DNA of 64,000 nt from JAFGJQ01 sp964495075 (GTDB taxonomy: Bacteria; Planctomycetota; Phycisphaerae; UBA1845). Shown here in pieces: positions 18,428 through 29,734 of this stretch. Below the pieces are notes generated by a model. The model saw only the letters and a program-made list of their open reading frames with translations. It had not been told where the DNA came from and searched no databases. The first letter of the stretch is position 1; each line of letters opens with the position of its first letter. Location: positions 1-64,000 of the forward strand of contig CAZBUJ010000008.1 in the NCBI GenBank assembly GCA_964495075.1. Direction: 5' to 3'. The position numbers were made by a program, and so were the translations under genes.

Positions 18428-19255
18428 TCAGATGCACTCCGCGAACCGGAAGGACTTGCGACGGAAGCTCCACCAGCCGACGCCCAGCACCGCGATCGAC
18501 ACGGCGGTGGCGAACGCGAATCGATCGGTGAACGGAACGCGGCCGTGGATGATGCAGTCCCGGTACGCCTCGATGATCGGGGTCATCGGATTCGCCGCCA
18601 CGATCCACGACAGCTTTGAGCCGTCGGTGGGCAGCGGATAGACCACGCAGGTCAGGAACATCCATAGATTGATGGCGACGGCGAAGATCTGGCGCACGTC
18701 GCGGAAGAACAGGTTCGCCATGGCGAGGAGCATGCCCAGACCGGCCGTCAGGGCCACTTGCACGACGATCACGACCGGTAGCAGTAGGACGGTGGACGGC
18801 AGGGCGTAGGACCAGCCCGGATCAAACAGGTGGAAGTAGAGCAACAGGCCGGCCAACACCGCGCCGGCGATGCAGAAGTCGATGAACGACGACCCGATGG
18901 CCGACAGGGGAAACACCTCGCGGGGGAAATAGACCTTGGTGACGAGGTTCCGGTTGGCCACGAGCGAGTTCACGCATCCGTTCAGCGAGGCGCTGAAGAA
19001 CGTCCAGGGCACGAGTCCGATGTAGGCGAACAGCACGTACGGCATGCTGATGTCCATGCTGTCGAGGACGCCGACCGCCCGCCCGAACACGAAGGTGAAC
19101 ACCAGGGTGGTGGACAGCGGAATGAGCACCGCCCAGGCGATTCCCAGCAGCGACTGCTTATAGCGCACGCGCAGATCGCGCCAGGTCAGGCTCCACAACA
19201 GGTGGCGGTAGCGCACGAGTTCCGCGCCGGCCGGGATGCAATGGATGGCCTGCAT
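18428..19255 (-). CDS. wzm: Polysaccharide export ABC transporter permease (Wzm-like)
   Basis: The 275-residue ABC-2 permease has six hydrophobic segments. The N-terminal RDLRVRYKQSLLGIAWAVLIPL block, the VYFPREVFPLSAI loop and the NPMTPIIEAYRD segment near the C-terminus are hallmarks of the TagG/Wzm family. It is the first gene of the minus-strand arm, so its promoter should lie in the 168-bp divergent region 19256-19423 shared with the plus-strand arm. Confidence 0.92.
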   Translation of the reverse strand: MQAIHCIPAGAELVRYRHLLWSLTWRDLRVRYKQSLLGIAWAVLIPLSTTLVFTFVFGRAVGVLDSMDISMPYVLFAYIGLVPWTFFSASLNGCVNSLVANRNLVTKVYFPREVFPLSAIGSSFIDFCIAGAVLAGLLLYFHLFDPGWSYALPSTVLLLPVVIVVQVALTAGLGMLLAMANLFFRDVRQIFAVAINLWMFLTCVVYPLPTDGSKLSWIVAANPMTPIIEAYRDCIIHGRVPFTDRFAFATAVSIAVLGVGWWSFRRKSFRFAECI

Positions 19256-19423
19256 CGATGTACGGTCCTCCGGGGCGTCCGGGCCCGATCACCCGGTCCC
19301 CCTCGACACCCTGTTTTTTCGGACGTTCGGCGGCCCCGCTTTGGTTCGACCCGGGCGATCCCGTCGCGGAGTGCCGGCAGACCGAACGCAAGCGGGCAGG
19401 CCACCTGTCCGATAAGTCGTCAG

Positions 19424-20269
19424 ATGAACATCGTGGTCCTGACAAACGGGCGACCGCACCACCGGTACGCCGTCAACCAGGTGCATGAACGGCATCCGAT
19501 TGCCGCAGTGGTGGTGCCGCAACGGGTCACGTCGGGCGCCGCGCCACGGATCAAGCAGGCGTACTGGTCGGCCCGCGACTGGCTCTCCGCGGCGGGTCGT
19601 GGCGGCTGGCGGGCGATCCGGGACCGCGGGGCCCAGCGGCGCCTGGTGCGATGGGAAGCCCGGTTGAAGCGCCAAGCCCTTCGCGATGAGTTGGGAATCG
19701 ACGAGGATTACCCGTTCGCCGCGTCGCTGCGGGTGACGGCCGTCGAGGACGTGAACAGCGAGGCGACCGCCCGTCGGATCACCACGGTCCGGGCGGATCT
19801 GCTCATCCTGATGGGGTGCCCCATCATTCGGCCGCCGGTGCTGACCGCGGCCCGGCTGGGTGTCCTGAACTGTCACAGTTCGCTGCTGCCCGATTTCCGG
19901 GGTGCGGCCCCGGAGCACTGGATCCTGTTCACCCGTCGGCACGACGGGGCGGGCATGACGATCCATTGGGCGGTGGACGGGGTGGACGCGGGCGACATTG
20001 CCGCCCAGCGCAGCGTGCCGGTCTATCCGGGCGATGACCCGTTCCGGTTGCGGTGCCGGTCGGTGGCCGTCGCGCCCGCGCTGCTCGGTGAAGTGCTCGA
20101 CGCGTTGCAGGCCGGTCAGCGTCCCGCTCGACCGCAGGTCGGGCGCGGTGGTCGGGCATACCGGGCCGCCGATCTGACGCCGGCGATTCGCTGGCACTGT
20201 TGTGCGTTGCCTCGGGATCGTGCGGCGGCCCCGGGCCGACGCGCCGAACCGTGTGGTGCGATCGGATGA
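19424..20269 (+). CDS. Formyltransferase-fold protein
   Basis: The 281-residue protein has the formyltransferase core. NCHSSLLPDFRGAAPEHW contains the catalytic Asn-His pair and the SLLP-RG-P motif; the catalytic Asp lies in HWAVDGVDAGDI. These enzymes move a formyl group from 10-formyl-tetrahydrofolate; in polysaccharide loci they N-formylate amino sugars. The N-terminal half (MNIVVLTNGRPHHRYAVNQV) is shorter and unlike methionyl-tRNA formyltransferase. The following gene overlaps it by ATGA at 20266-20269. Confidence 0.78.
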   Translation: MNIVVLTNGRPHHRYAVNQVHERHPIAAVVVPQRVTSGAAPRIKQAYWSARDWLSAAGRGGWRAIRDRGAQRRLVRWEARLKRQALRDELGIDEDYPFAASLRVTAVEDVNSEATARRITTVRADLLILMGCPIIRPPVLTAARLGVLNCHSSLLPDFRGAAPEHWILFTRRHDGAGMTIHWAVDGVDAGDIAAQRSVPVYPGDDPFRLRCRSVAVAPALLGEVLDALQAGQRPARPQVGRGGRAYRAADLTPAIRWHCCALPRDRAAAPGRRAEPCGAIG

Positions 20270-21594
20270 AAGTTCTCGAGCGAAAACCGACAACCCGCGT
20301 AACGTTGCGGCGGTGGCCGGTGCCCTACCGGGCCGCCCTCGCCATCTGCAACGACATCGACGGTACAACGTGGTCGGACTTCGTCGCGCTCCACCGGTTC
20401 CTCAACACGACACAGTCGACCCCGCTCGGCGACGGATTGGGCCTTCCCGTCGGGAACAGCTATTGGATGTACACGGTGCGACCGGACAATGATCCGGGGT
20501 TCGCGTACTTCGACGATCTCGACGGCCGGCCGTCAGCGTTCGCCCCGCGGATGCGCGAGTGGATGCGCGCCGGGCTGCTCGACGTGCTTCACACGTACGG
20601 TAACTTCTCGCAGCACGGCGGCTTCCGGCGCGTCCACGCCGAGCGGGCGGCGGCGGAACTGACCCGCCACCACGTGCGTCCCGCGGTCTGGGTGAATCAC
20701 GGCGACGTGCACAACTTCCAGAACATCCACGGGCCGGGTGGTGAGCGGACGTCGCTGGGCGGGCGCGCGTACCACCGGGGCGCGGACGGCGTGCCGGTCC
20801 GCACCGTCGAATACCATCTTGACATCACGCACGAACTGGGGATCCGTTTTCTGTGGACGGGCGAGTTGACGCAGGACATCGGGCAGGACCGGCCGCTGTC
20901 GGCCCGCGAGCACCTGTTCGCCACGCACCCGATCAAGCCGAAGCCGTGGCTCCGGCGCGACCTGCCGGCCCTGGGGCGGGCGTGGGCGTCACGTGATGGC
21001 ACTCCATCCCGCGGGATGCATGATAATCGCCTGTTGCGGTTGCATCCGCTGGACCCCGGGCCGTTCTATCGCTTCGTCCGGTTCGGCCGCTACGGGCCCG
21101 ACCGCATGGACCATGTCCCGATCCTGCTGGCGGGCCGGTCCCTCGACGGGCTGGCTGACTCGGGAGGGGCCATGGTGCTGTTCGTGCACCTCGGCAAGCG
21201 GGTCGATCCGGGCGGCCCCGTGTTGAGCGCGGAGACCATGCAAGGGTTACGCGGGCTCGCCCGGCGCTATCACGATCAACAGCTTTACGTCCAGACCACG
21301 AGCCGGTTGCTGCGGTACATCGTCGTGCGTGACCACCTTCGCTACGCGGCGGCGCCGGCGGGCGATCACACGGTCCTCGATATTCAAGGCGTCGACGATC
21401 CCGTGCTGGGCCGTTTCGTTCCCACAGCGGATGATCTGGCGGGTGTCTGCTTCGAGGTCGGCGGCCGGGCGGTGCCCAGAGTAACGGTGGCCGGTCGGCC
21501 GGCCGATCAGGCTCGCATCCGTCGCCACGGCGACGGCTTTGTTGTGCAGTTCCCGCCGCCGTACCCCGACGTGGGTGACTTGTTGGATGAGTAG
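20266..21594 (+). CDS. Uncharacterised protein of polysaccharide locus, possible NodB-fold hydrolase
   Basis: The 442-residue soluble protein belongs to no family I can name with certainty. LAICNDIDGTTW near the start, WVNHGDVHNFQNIHG at about 140-155 and scattered conserved-looking Asp/His pairs recall the metal site of NodB-fold polysaccharide deacetylases, with an Asp-rich first strand and a later His motif. ATG 20266 overlaps the upstream stop, and the next gene starts eight bases before this one's stop, so it is translationally embedded in the operon. A carbohydrate-modifying role is inferred from context. Confidence 0.6.
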   Translation: MKVLERKPTTRVTLRRWPVPYRAALAICNDIDGTTWSDFVALHRFLNTTQSTPLGDGLGLPVGNSYWMYTVRPDNDPGFAYFDDLDGRPSAFAPRMREWMRAGLLDVLHTYGNFSQHGGFRRVHAERAAAELTRHHVRPAVWVNHGDVHNFQNIHGPGGERTSLGGRAYHRGADGVPVRTVEYHLDITHELGIRFLWTGELTQDIGQDRPLSAREHLFATHPIKPKPWLRRDLPALGRAWASRDGTPSRGMHDNRLLRLHPLDPGPFYRFVRFGRYGPDRMDHVPILLAGRSLDGLADSGGAMVLFVHLGKRVDPGGPVLSAETMQGLRGLARRYHDQQLYVQTTSRLLRYIVVRDHLRYAAAPAGDHTVLDIQGVDDPVLGRFVPTADDLAGVCFEVGGRAVPRVTVAGRPADQARIRRHGDGFVVQFPPPYPDVGDLLDE

Positions 21595-23377
21595 GCACGG
21601 ATACATTCAGACTCCGGCCGGTGTCGCGGCGGTGCACGGGGATGACACGCCCCTGGCGCTGGCATCATCGTTTCCGTGTGGCCGTTCGCGACGCGCCGCG
21701 GTGTGGCTGCTCACCGCCGTGCTCCTCGCCGTGATTCTGTATCACCTCCCGGGTCGAACCTCGATCGCGCCGCACGTGCAGTCGGACTACAACTACACGT
21801 TTCTGGCCGCGGATCGGATGTTCGCCGGGCACGGTCCGACCTCGATCTTCCCCCGCGCCCCGTTCCAGCCGTGGGAGTGGACGGCGGACTGGGTGGTTCT
21901 GACGCAGTGGCCGGTGGGCTATCCGCTGCTGTTGTGCGCCGTGCGTTCCGTGCTCGGCGGCACGACGCTGGCAGCGGCCCAGTGGATCTCGGTCGTCGCG
22001 TGCGCGGTCGCGCTGGTGGGCTGGTTCGCCTGGTCGCGTCGCGTGCTGCCACGCAGTGTCACCGGATCGCTGCTGGGCGTGGTGGCGGCGGCCACCGCGG
22101 TGTCGACCGGCATGCTGATCAACCCGGCCACCGACACGATCGTGGTCGCCGTGCTGCCGCTCGTTCTGCTGCTGGCCGACAGCGCGATGGCACGCTGTCG
22201 CACGGGCGGCTCATCGACTTCGCGGCCAGCGGACGCGTTGCGACGGGGGTTGTGGTGGATGTTCTGGGCCGGGCTGGGGGCGGGGTTGCTGTTCTGGGTG
22301 CGGTACGCGGCGATCTTTGTTCCCGCGGCCATCGGTGCAGTGGTCGTTATTGAATGGCTGGTGCGACGGCGTGTGCGGCTTGGCGCGGTGATTGCCTTCG
22401 CGGCCGGCGCGGCCGTTCCGGTGCTGGGGCTGGTCCTCGTGAATTACCAGGCGACGGCCGCGGTCTCGGTTCAGGAGCAGCTCAATCTCGGCAGCACGTT
22501 CGCGCCGGACCTCGACCCGGCCATTGTCCTGACCGCCTGGTGGAAGTTCACGCATCTTCCGTTCTATGACTACCACTGGTACAGCGACTGGGTGTTTGCC
22601 GTGGTCGTGCCGGTGACCGCCATCGGCCTCGTGTGCATGATTCCCGCGTGGCGGCGGGCGGCGCAATCATTGATGGGCCAGACGTCGTTCCTGCTCAGCG
22701 CCGCGTCGGTGGCCGTGCTGCTCGCGTTACTCATCACGGCCACCGTCCTGTTCCGTACGAAGTACGACTACGTCGGCCTGGACCGTTATTACCTGGCGTC
22801 GAAGCCGCTCTATTTCCTGCTCTTCATCGGCCCGGTGATCGCGTTGCGGCACCGTGCGGTTCGCATGCTGGCGTGCGGTGCGCTCGTGCTGTGTGTGCAC
22901 TGGTATGTCAGCGTGGAGTGGCCTCGTCCGTACCAGCGCTGGCTGGCCGCCCGGCGTCCGGCGACCGAGTACGGCCGCTGGGCGCGGTGTTTCGAGCCCG
23001 GGGCCGACGACCTCTACGCCTGGCTGCGAAGCGTGAACGCGCCGCACCTTGTCATCTGCAGCAACTTCCCTGACGAGATCGCGCTGGAGACGTGGGTGCC
23101 GGCCTGCCCGTTACCGTCCGATCCTGGGCAGCTCGGGGGCTGGCTGGAGCGCATCGCGGCGGCGAGGGGCGTGCACGCGCTCGACGTGCGTTTCGTGCTG
23201 GACCCCAGCAACCACACCCGCGAGTACTATCTGCCGCTGCCGGCCGAGGTCATTGACCGGTTCCGTCTGACACCCGATGACACCGTTCCGGCCCCGGTCC
23301 GCCCCTACGTCTACCGATACCGCCCGCCCGCCCCGCGCCTTGCCACACGCCCAAAGCCTGTCTCGCGTACAAACTGA
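21587..23377 (+). CDS. Polytopic membrane protein, GT39-like glycosyltransferase candidate
   Basis: The 596-residue protein has about ten transmembrane segments and a C-terminal soluble part. An extracytoplasmic loop after the first segment (SDYNYTFLAADRMFAGHGPTS) resembles the acidic first loop of GT-C enzymes, followed by WPVGYPLLLCAV. ATG 21587 overlaps the upstream gene by eight bases. It is the last gene of the plus-strand arm, followed after 23 bases by a perfect palindrome. It probably adds a sugar outside the cytoplasmic membrane; polymerase or ligase roles are alternatives. Confidence 0.65.
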   Translation: MSRHGYIQTPAGVAAVHGDDTPLALASSFPCGRSRRAAVWLLTAVLLAVILYHLPGRTSIAPHVQSDYNYTFLAADRMFAGHGPTSIFPRAPFQPWEWTADWVVLTQWPVGYPLLLCAVRSVLGGTTLAAAQWISVVACAVALVGWFAWSRRVLPRSVTGSLLGVVAAATAVSTGMLINPATDTIVVAVLPLVLLLADSAMARCRTGGSSTSRPADALRRGLWWMFWAGLGAGLLFWVRYAAIFVPAAIGAVVVIEWLVRRRVRLGAVIAFAAGAAVPVLGLVLVNYQATAAVSVQEQLNLGSTFAPDLDPAIVLTAWWKFTHLPFYDYHWYSDWVFAVVVPVTAIGLVCMIPAWRRAAQSLMGQTSFLLSAASVAVLLALLITATVLFRTKYDYVGLDRYYLASKPLYFLLFIGPVIALRHRAVRMLACGALVLCVHWYVSVEWPRPYQRWLAARRPATEYGRWARCFEPGADDLYAWLRSVNAPHLVICSNFPDEIALETWVPACPLPSDPGQLGGWLERIAAARGVHALDVRFVLDPSNHTREYYLPLPAEVIDRFRLTPDDTVPAPVRPYVYRYRPPAPRLATRPKPVSRTN

Positions 23378-23400
23378 TACGCACACATCGCGCCGGGACC

Positions 23401-23460
23401 GAAAAAGGTGTCAGGATTATTTTTTGAGCGCGCTCAAAAAATAATCCTGACACCTTTTTC
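23401..23460. repeat. Perfect 60-bp palindrome between convergent genes
   Basis: Two 30-base arms with no spacer pair perfectly; each arm runs GAAAAAGGTGTCAGGATTAT then TTTTTTGAGCG. It fills almost the whole gap between the stop at 23377 and the minus-strand stop at 23463. The GGTGTCAGG core with flanking A/T runs is the kind of sequence seen in dispersed palindromes linked to REP-associated tyrosine transposases (from memory). As RNA it would form a long hairpin ending in U-runs on both strands, so it may also act as a bidirectional terminator. Confidence 0.9.
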
Positions 23461-23462
23461 TC

Positions 23463-23996
23463 CTACGGCGCTTCGAATACCAGGCTTTGCCTTTCGTCGA
23501 GCAGGAGCAGGGACGATTCCGGCCGCTGACGTCCTCCGTCGCCGCCGGAGAACGTCGCGCAGCCGAGCACGGCGCGTCCCTGTTGCTTCTCGTCCAGCAG
23601 TACGAGGCTCGGGTTGTTGGCCCGGTCCAGGCGGAGCCAGGAGCGGAGGCGCCCGGCGGCGTCCCAGATTCGTACGCCCGTGCCATCCAGCCGGATGGAC
23701 TCCCGTCCGGTCGCGTCGAGCATGGCGAAATCGCTGCCGCCGTCGGGCCCGGTGCGCATGCGGAGCCGGTCCCGCCCTTCCGCGTCGCGTAACGTCAACG
23801 CCACCGCGCCGTCCGGCGTCGCGTTGAGAATGGCCCGGGCCTTGCCGTCCCGATCGAGGACGATGAACGCCTCGGCCTGCTGAATTTCGGTGGCCAGCCG
23901 CGGTTGCTGTTGAGCCACGCCGACATTCACCAGGGCGCCACCGGCGAGAGACGCCGCCACCATCACCACGGGAAGCCAAACACGCTGAGACCTCAT
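23463..23996 (-). CDS. Secreted protein with repeated 'D.dGkaRa' beta-hairpin motifs
   Basis: The 177-residue protein has a signal peptide (MRSQRVWLPVVMVAASLAGG...). The rest is a periodic pattern of about 20-25 residues: FIVLDRDGKARA, LTLRDAEGRDRL, FAMLDATGRESIRLDG, VRIWDAAGRLRSWL, LVLLDEKQQGRA, LLLLDERQ. Each element has a hydrophobic strand, an Asp-x2-Gly turn and a charged strand, suggesting a small beta-solenoid or propeller-like fold. I recognise no named function. ATG 23996 has GGAGGA six bases upstream. Confidence 0.7.
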   Translation of the reverse strand: MRSQRVWLPVVMVAASLAGGALVNVGVAQQQPRLATEIQQAEAFIVLDRDGKARAILNATPDGAVALTLRDAEGRDRLRMRTGPDGGSDFAMLDATGRESIRLDGTGVRIWDAAGRLRSWLRLDRANNPSLVLLDEKQQGRAVLGCATFSGGDGGRQRPESSLLLLDERQSLVFEAP

Positions 23997-24367
23997 GGGG
24001 ATTCCTCCGACCGGATACGCCAACGGCCGCGGCCACGGTCCGAGTGTCCGCGGATGACCCACACTTCGTGCGCTGATCGTACGCCCGATGCGGTGCGCGT
24101 CAACGCGGTGGATGACACGAAGGGGCCATCGACGCGCGTCGAACACCATCATTCTCCGGCGGCCACCGCAGCCATCGCCCGGCGGCGGCCCGCGTCCAGT
24201 CGCTACACGCCGGACCCGCGGGCCGCTACAATACGGCACGATCCGCGGCGCTTCGTCCCGCGTAACGCCAGGCGGGTAGGCGGCGGGGTCGCCCGCCATC
24301 GTCAGAACCGGGCGATGCGGTGACACGCCACGGACCCGATTCACACGGAGTGCGCGAGCAAGCGACC
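23997..24367. other. Divergent intergenic region
   Basis: The 371-bp spacer lies between the small secreted protein (minus) and the FAD/Fe-S dehydrogenase (plus). It should contain both promoters. No conserved protein segment or strong hairpin was seen. Confidence 0.5.
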
Positions 24368-27289
<2,922 letters not shown>

Positions 27290-27569
27290 CCGGACTCCGA
27301 ACCGCACCCCACCGTCACCGCGGTCCGATCCCGCGCTCGTCCTGAAGCGCAAAATGACGGATGGGGCAGCGCGTCCCCTTCCGAAGTTTCGTCCCAACAA
27401 GTCATTAGAAAACTATGGAACATACCCGCCCGCAAACCCATCAAGACACCCCCCAGCGCGGGCCGATAAGCGGCCCAGGGAGAGGCACAATGCGTGAGAT
27501 TGGGATCGGGGCGAAGGCCCCACTCGACCACGGAGGGGCGGGCAACACCCTCGCACGGGGAGCGCTACC

Positions 27570-28199
27570 ATGGCAACGATCAACCCGGAGAAAGGTCACG
27601 GCGTCGCACACGATGGGCGTCAGTTCTGCCCCGCCATTCCACCGGGCGCCTCGGTCAGCTGGAAACGCCTGCCGGAAGCGGTGGACATCGAGGACTCCGA
27701 GAAGAGCGCGACGCATGTGCTCGCGGTCTGGGACCGTTTCGAGGAAATGGGCGTCGACAAGGACGAGTTGCGAGAGACACCGCGCGGCTCCTGTGTCGTC
27801 TTCCTCGCCGACACGGAAGCGATCGAGTACCTGCTCGAGTCGCCGATCCCCCCACCGTTGTGGCTCAATCTCGATCAGAGCGGGGATCGTCTCCTCGCCC
27901 AGAGCCTGGCCGTGATCCGCGACGAATGGATCGCCCCCCGCGCGTGCACCGCCGGACCGTCCGCCACGCAGGAGATGGCGTGGTTGAAAACGGCGGTGCT
28001 TACCCACCACCAGCTCACCGACGAGTGGCCGCTCGTGAAGATCAACGTGCCCAAGGTGCTCCGCGACGAGCCGTTCCCCGCGGACAAAATCCGCGACGAA
28101 GCAACCCGCCTCTTTCGCGTGATCCGCGGCCGGTTGGCCCGGACGGCGGCGATATCGCGAGCGGACGAAGGATGCCTGGCGCGGAACAGCGAATCGTGA
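27570..28199 (+). CDS. Hypothetical protein, 209 residues
   Basis: This soluble acidic protein is not recognised. No signal peptide, membrane segment or Cys motif is visible. The middle part (HVLAVWDRFEEMGVDKDELRET...SCVVFLADTEAIEYLL) has regular amphipathic spacing and normal codon bias, so it looks genuinely coding. A GGGGAG sequence precedes ATG 27570. Immediately after its TGA the same frame continues into an HD-GYP-like fragment, so the C-terminus may have been altered by a rearrangement. Confidence 0.55.
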   Translation: MATINPEKGHGVAHDGRQFCPAIPPGASVSWKRLPEAVDIEDSEKSATHVLAVWDRFEEMGVDKDELRETPRGSCVVFLADTEAIEYLLESPIPPPLWLNLDQSGDRLLAQSLAVIRDEWIAPRACTAGPSATQEMAWLKTAVLTHHQLTDEWPLVKINVPKVLRDEPFPADKIRDEATRLFRVIRGRLARTAAISRADEGCLARNSES

Positions 28200-28481
28200 T
28201 CGGAGAATCAGGAGACGCTCAACAAGCGGGGCACGCTCTCGCGTGAGGAGTTCGACCGGATCAAGCGTCATGCGCCGCTGGGGGACGGGCAGGTCAAACG
28301 CGACAAAGCCCTGCCCGAACCGATGGCCGTCGTCGCCGCCCGGCACCACGGGCACATGGACGGCACCGTCATCCGATGCCGCGCGTGCCGGGACCCATGG
28401 CGGGAAGTCGGCATCCGACTCAGCTTCGACCCTGCGCAAGGACTGGCCTGCGCGCTACAGGCGGGACGGCCCGGCGCCTGA
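28200..28481 (+). pseudogene. Remnant of an HD-GYP phosphodiesterase domain
   Basis: In the same frame as the preceding gene, directly after its stop, the translation reads ETLNKRGTLSREEFDRIKRH, then ALPEPMAVVAARHHGHMDGT, then SFDPA before TGA at 28479. This parallels the second half of HD-GYP domains (ILNKPGKLTxEEFxxMKxHP...HHExxDGxGYP...FDPxxV). The first half with the HD metal site is missing, and DGSGYP has decayed to DGT. A real c-di-GMP phosphodiesterase cannot be made from this. No start codon or ribosome-binding site is evident. Bases 28482-28657 hold only the ribosome-binding site of the next gene. Confidence 0.5.
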
Positions 28482-28657
28482 TTCGACCATGCGATCGCTC
28501 GACCCGCCAGGTGACCCGATTCCGCCGCCTTCCCGTTGAGCGCCGTACGCGCTTCGGCTACACTCCAGCCCACCGATCGCGTTGCCGATCCGCGCGAGCG
28601 CCACATATCGCTTGTGATCGCACTCAATCGACCCAGCCGCGCAACAGCGGGAGGCGT

Positions 28658-29722
28658 ATGTTGAACAAAGAACCCTTCGAGTTTCTCAAATCCATCCAAG
28701 AGACGCCGTCACCCTCGGGCTTTGAGCAGCCGGTTCAGCGCATTGTCCGGCGCCGGATGAAAAAGTACGCCGACACGATCGAGACCGACGTCCACGGCAA
28801 CGTCATCGTCGGCCTGAACCCCAAGGGCCGACCGCGGGTCATGCTCGCCGGCCACTGCGATCAGATCGGGCTGATGGTCAAGCATATCGACGACGACGGC
28901 TACCTGTTCGTGGTGCCGATCGGCGGGGTCGACCCGGCCGTGCTGCCGGGCACTCGCGTCACCGTGCACGCCAAGGCCGGCCCGGTGCCCGGCGTGATCG
29001 GCCGACGGCCGATCCATCTCCTCAAGCAAGAGGAGCGCGGGGCGAAGGTGGAGATGCGGGAGTTGTGGGTCGACATCGGCATTCGAGGCAAAAAGGAAGT
29101 CACCAAGAGAATTGCTGTGGCCGACCCGGTCACCTATCGGCTCGGGCTCGAGCGGTTCGGCGATGACCTGATCACCTCTCCCGGCCTGGACAACAAGATG
29201 GGCACGTTCGTCGTGATGGAGGCGCTGCGGCTGGCCCGGACCAAGCGACTCCAGTGTGCACTGTATGCCGTGAGCACGGTGCAGGAGGAGGTCGGGCTGC
29301 GCGGCGCGATGACGGCCTGCTACGGCATCGACCCGCAAGTCGGCATCGCGGTGGACGTCTCCCACGCCACGGACTATCCCGATATCGACAAGCGCACGCA
29401 CGGGAACGTCAAGACGGGCCACGGTCCCACCATCACGATCGGCCCGAACGTCAATCCGACCGTGTCCGAACTGCTGATCAAAACCGCCAAGGCCAAGAAG
29501 ATCCCCCACCAGATCGAAGCGGAGCCCCGCACCACGGGCACGGACGCCAACGTGATGCAGATCACCCGGGCGGGCGTCGCCGCCGGCCTGCTCAGCGTGC
29601 CCAACCGCTACATGCACACGCAGGTGGAAGTGGTCAGCCTCAAGGATATGGAGAATGCGGCCAGACTGCTGGCCGAAACGATCGCGACGATCGGGCCGCG
29701 GACGAACTTCATCCCGCGTTGA
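28658..29722 (+). CDS. M42 family metallopeptidase (glutamyl/leucyl aminopeptidase)
   Basis: The 354-residue di-metal aminopeptidase is of the FrvX/CelM type. Metal and catalytic residues are present: LAGHCDQIGLM (His-x-Asp), PGLDNKMGT (bridging Asp), TVQEEVGLRG (catalytic Glu and ligand Glu), VDVSHATD (ligand Asp) and RYMHTQVE (last ligand His). These cytosolic enzymes form tetrahedral dodecamers that trim N-terminal residues from peptides. ATG 28658 is preceded by GGGAGG. It is convergent with the following gene, 12 bases away. Confidence 0.93.
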   Translation: MLNKEPFEFLKSIQETPSPSGFEQPVQRIVRRRMKKYADTIETDVHGNVIVGLNPKGRPRVMLAGHCDQIGLMVKHIDDDGYLFVVPIGGVDPAVLPGTRVTVHAKAGPVPGVIGRRPIHLLKQEERGAKVEMRELWVDIGIRGKKEVTKRIAVADPVTYRLGLERFGDDLITSPGLDNKMGTFVVMEALRLARTKRLQCALYAVSTVQEEVGLRGAMTACYGIDPQVGIAVDVSHATDYPDIDKRTHGNVKTGHGPTITIGPNVNPTVSELLIKTAKAKKIPHQIEAEPRTTGTDANVMQITRAGVAAGLLSVPNRYMHTQVEVVSLKDMENAARLLAETIATIGPRTNFIPR

Positions 29723-29734
29723 CGGCCCGAGCGA

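Noticed and set aside
23401..23460. Interpretation as the end of an insertion sequence
   Set aside because: There is no transposase or second inverted-repeat copy nearby; the element is a single palindrome.
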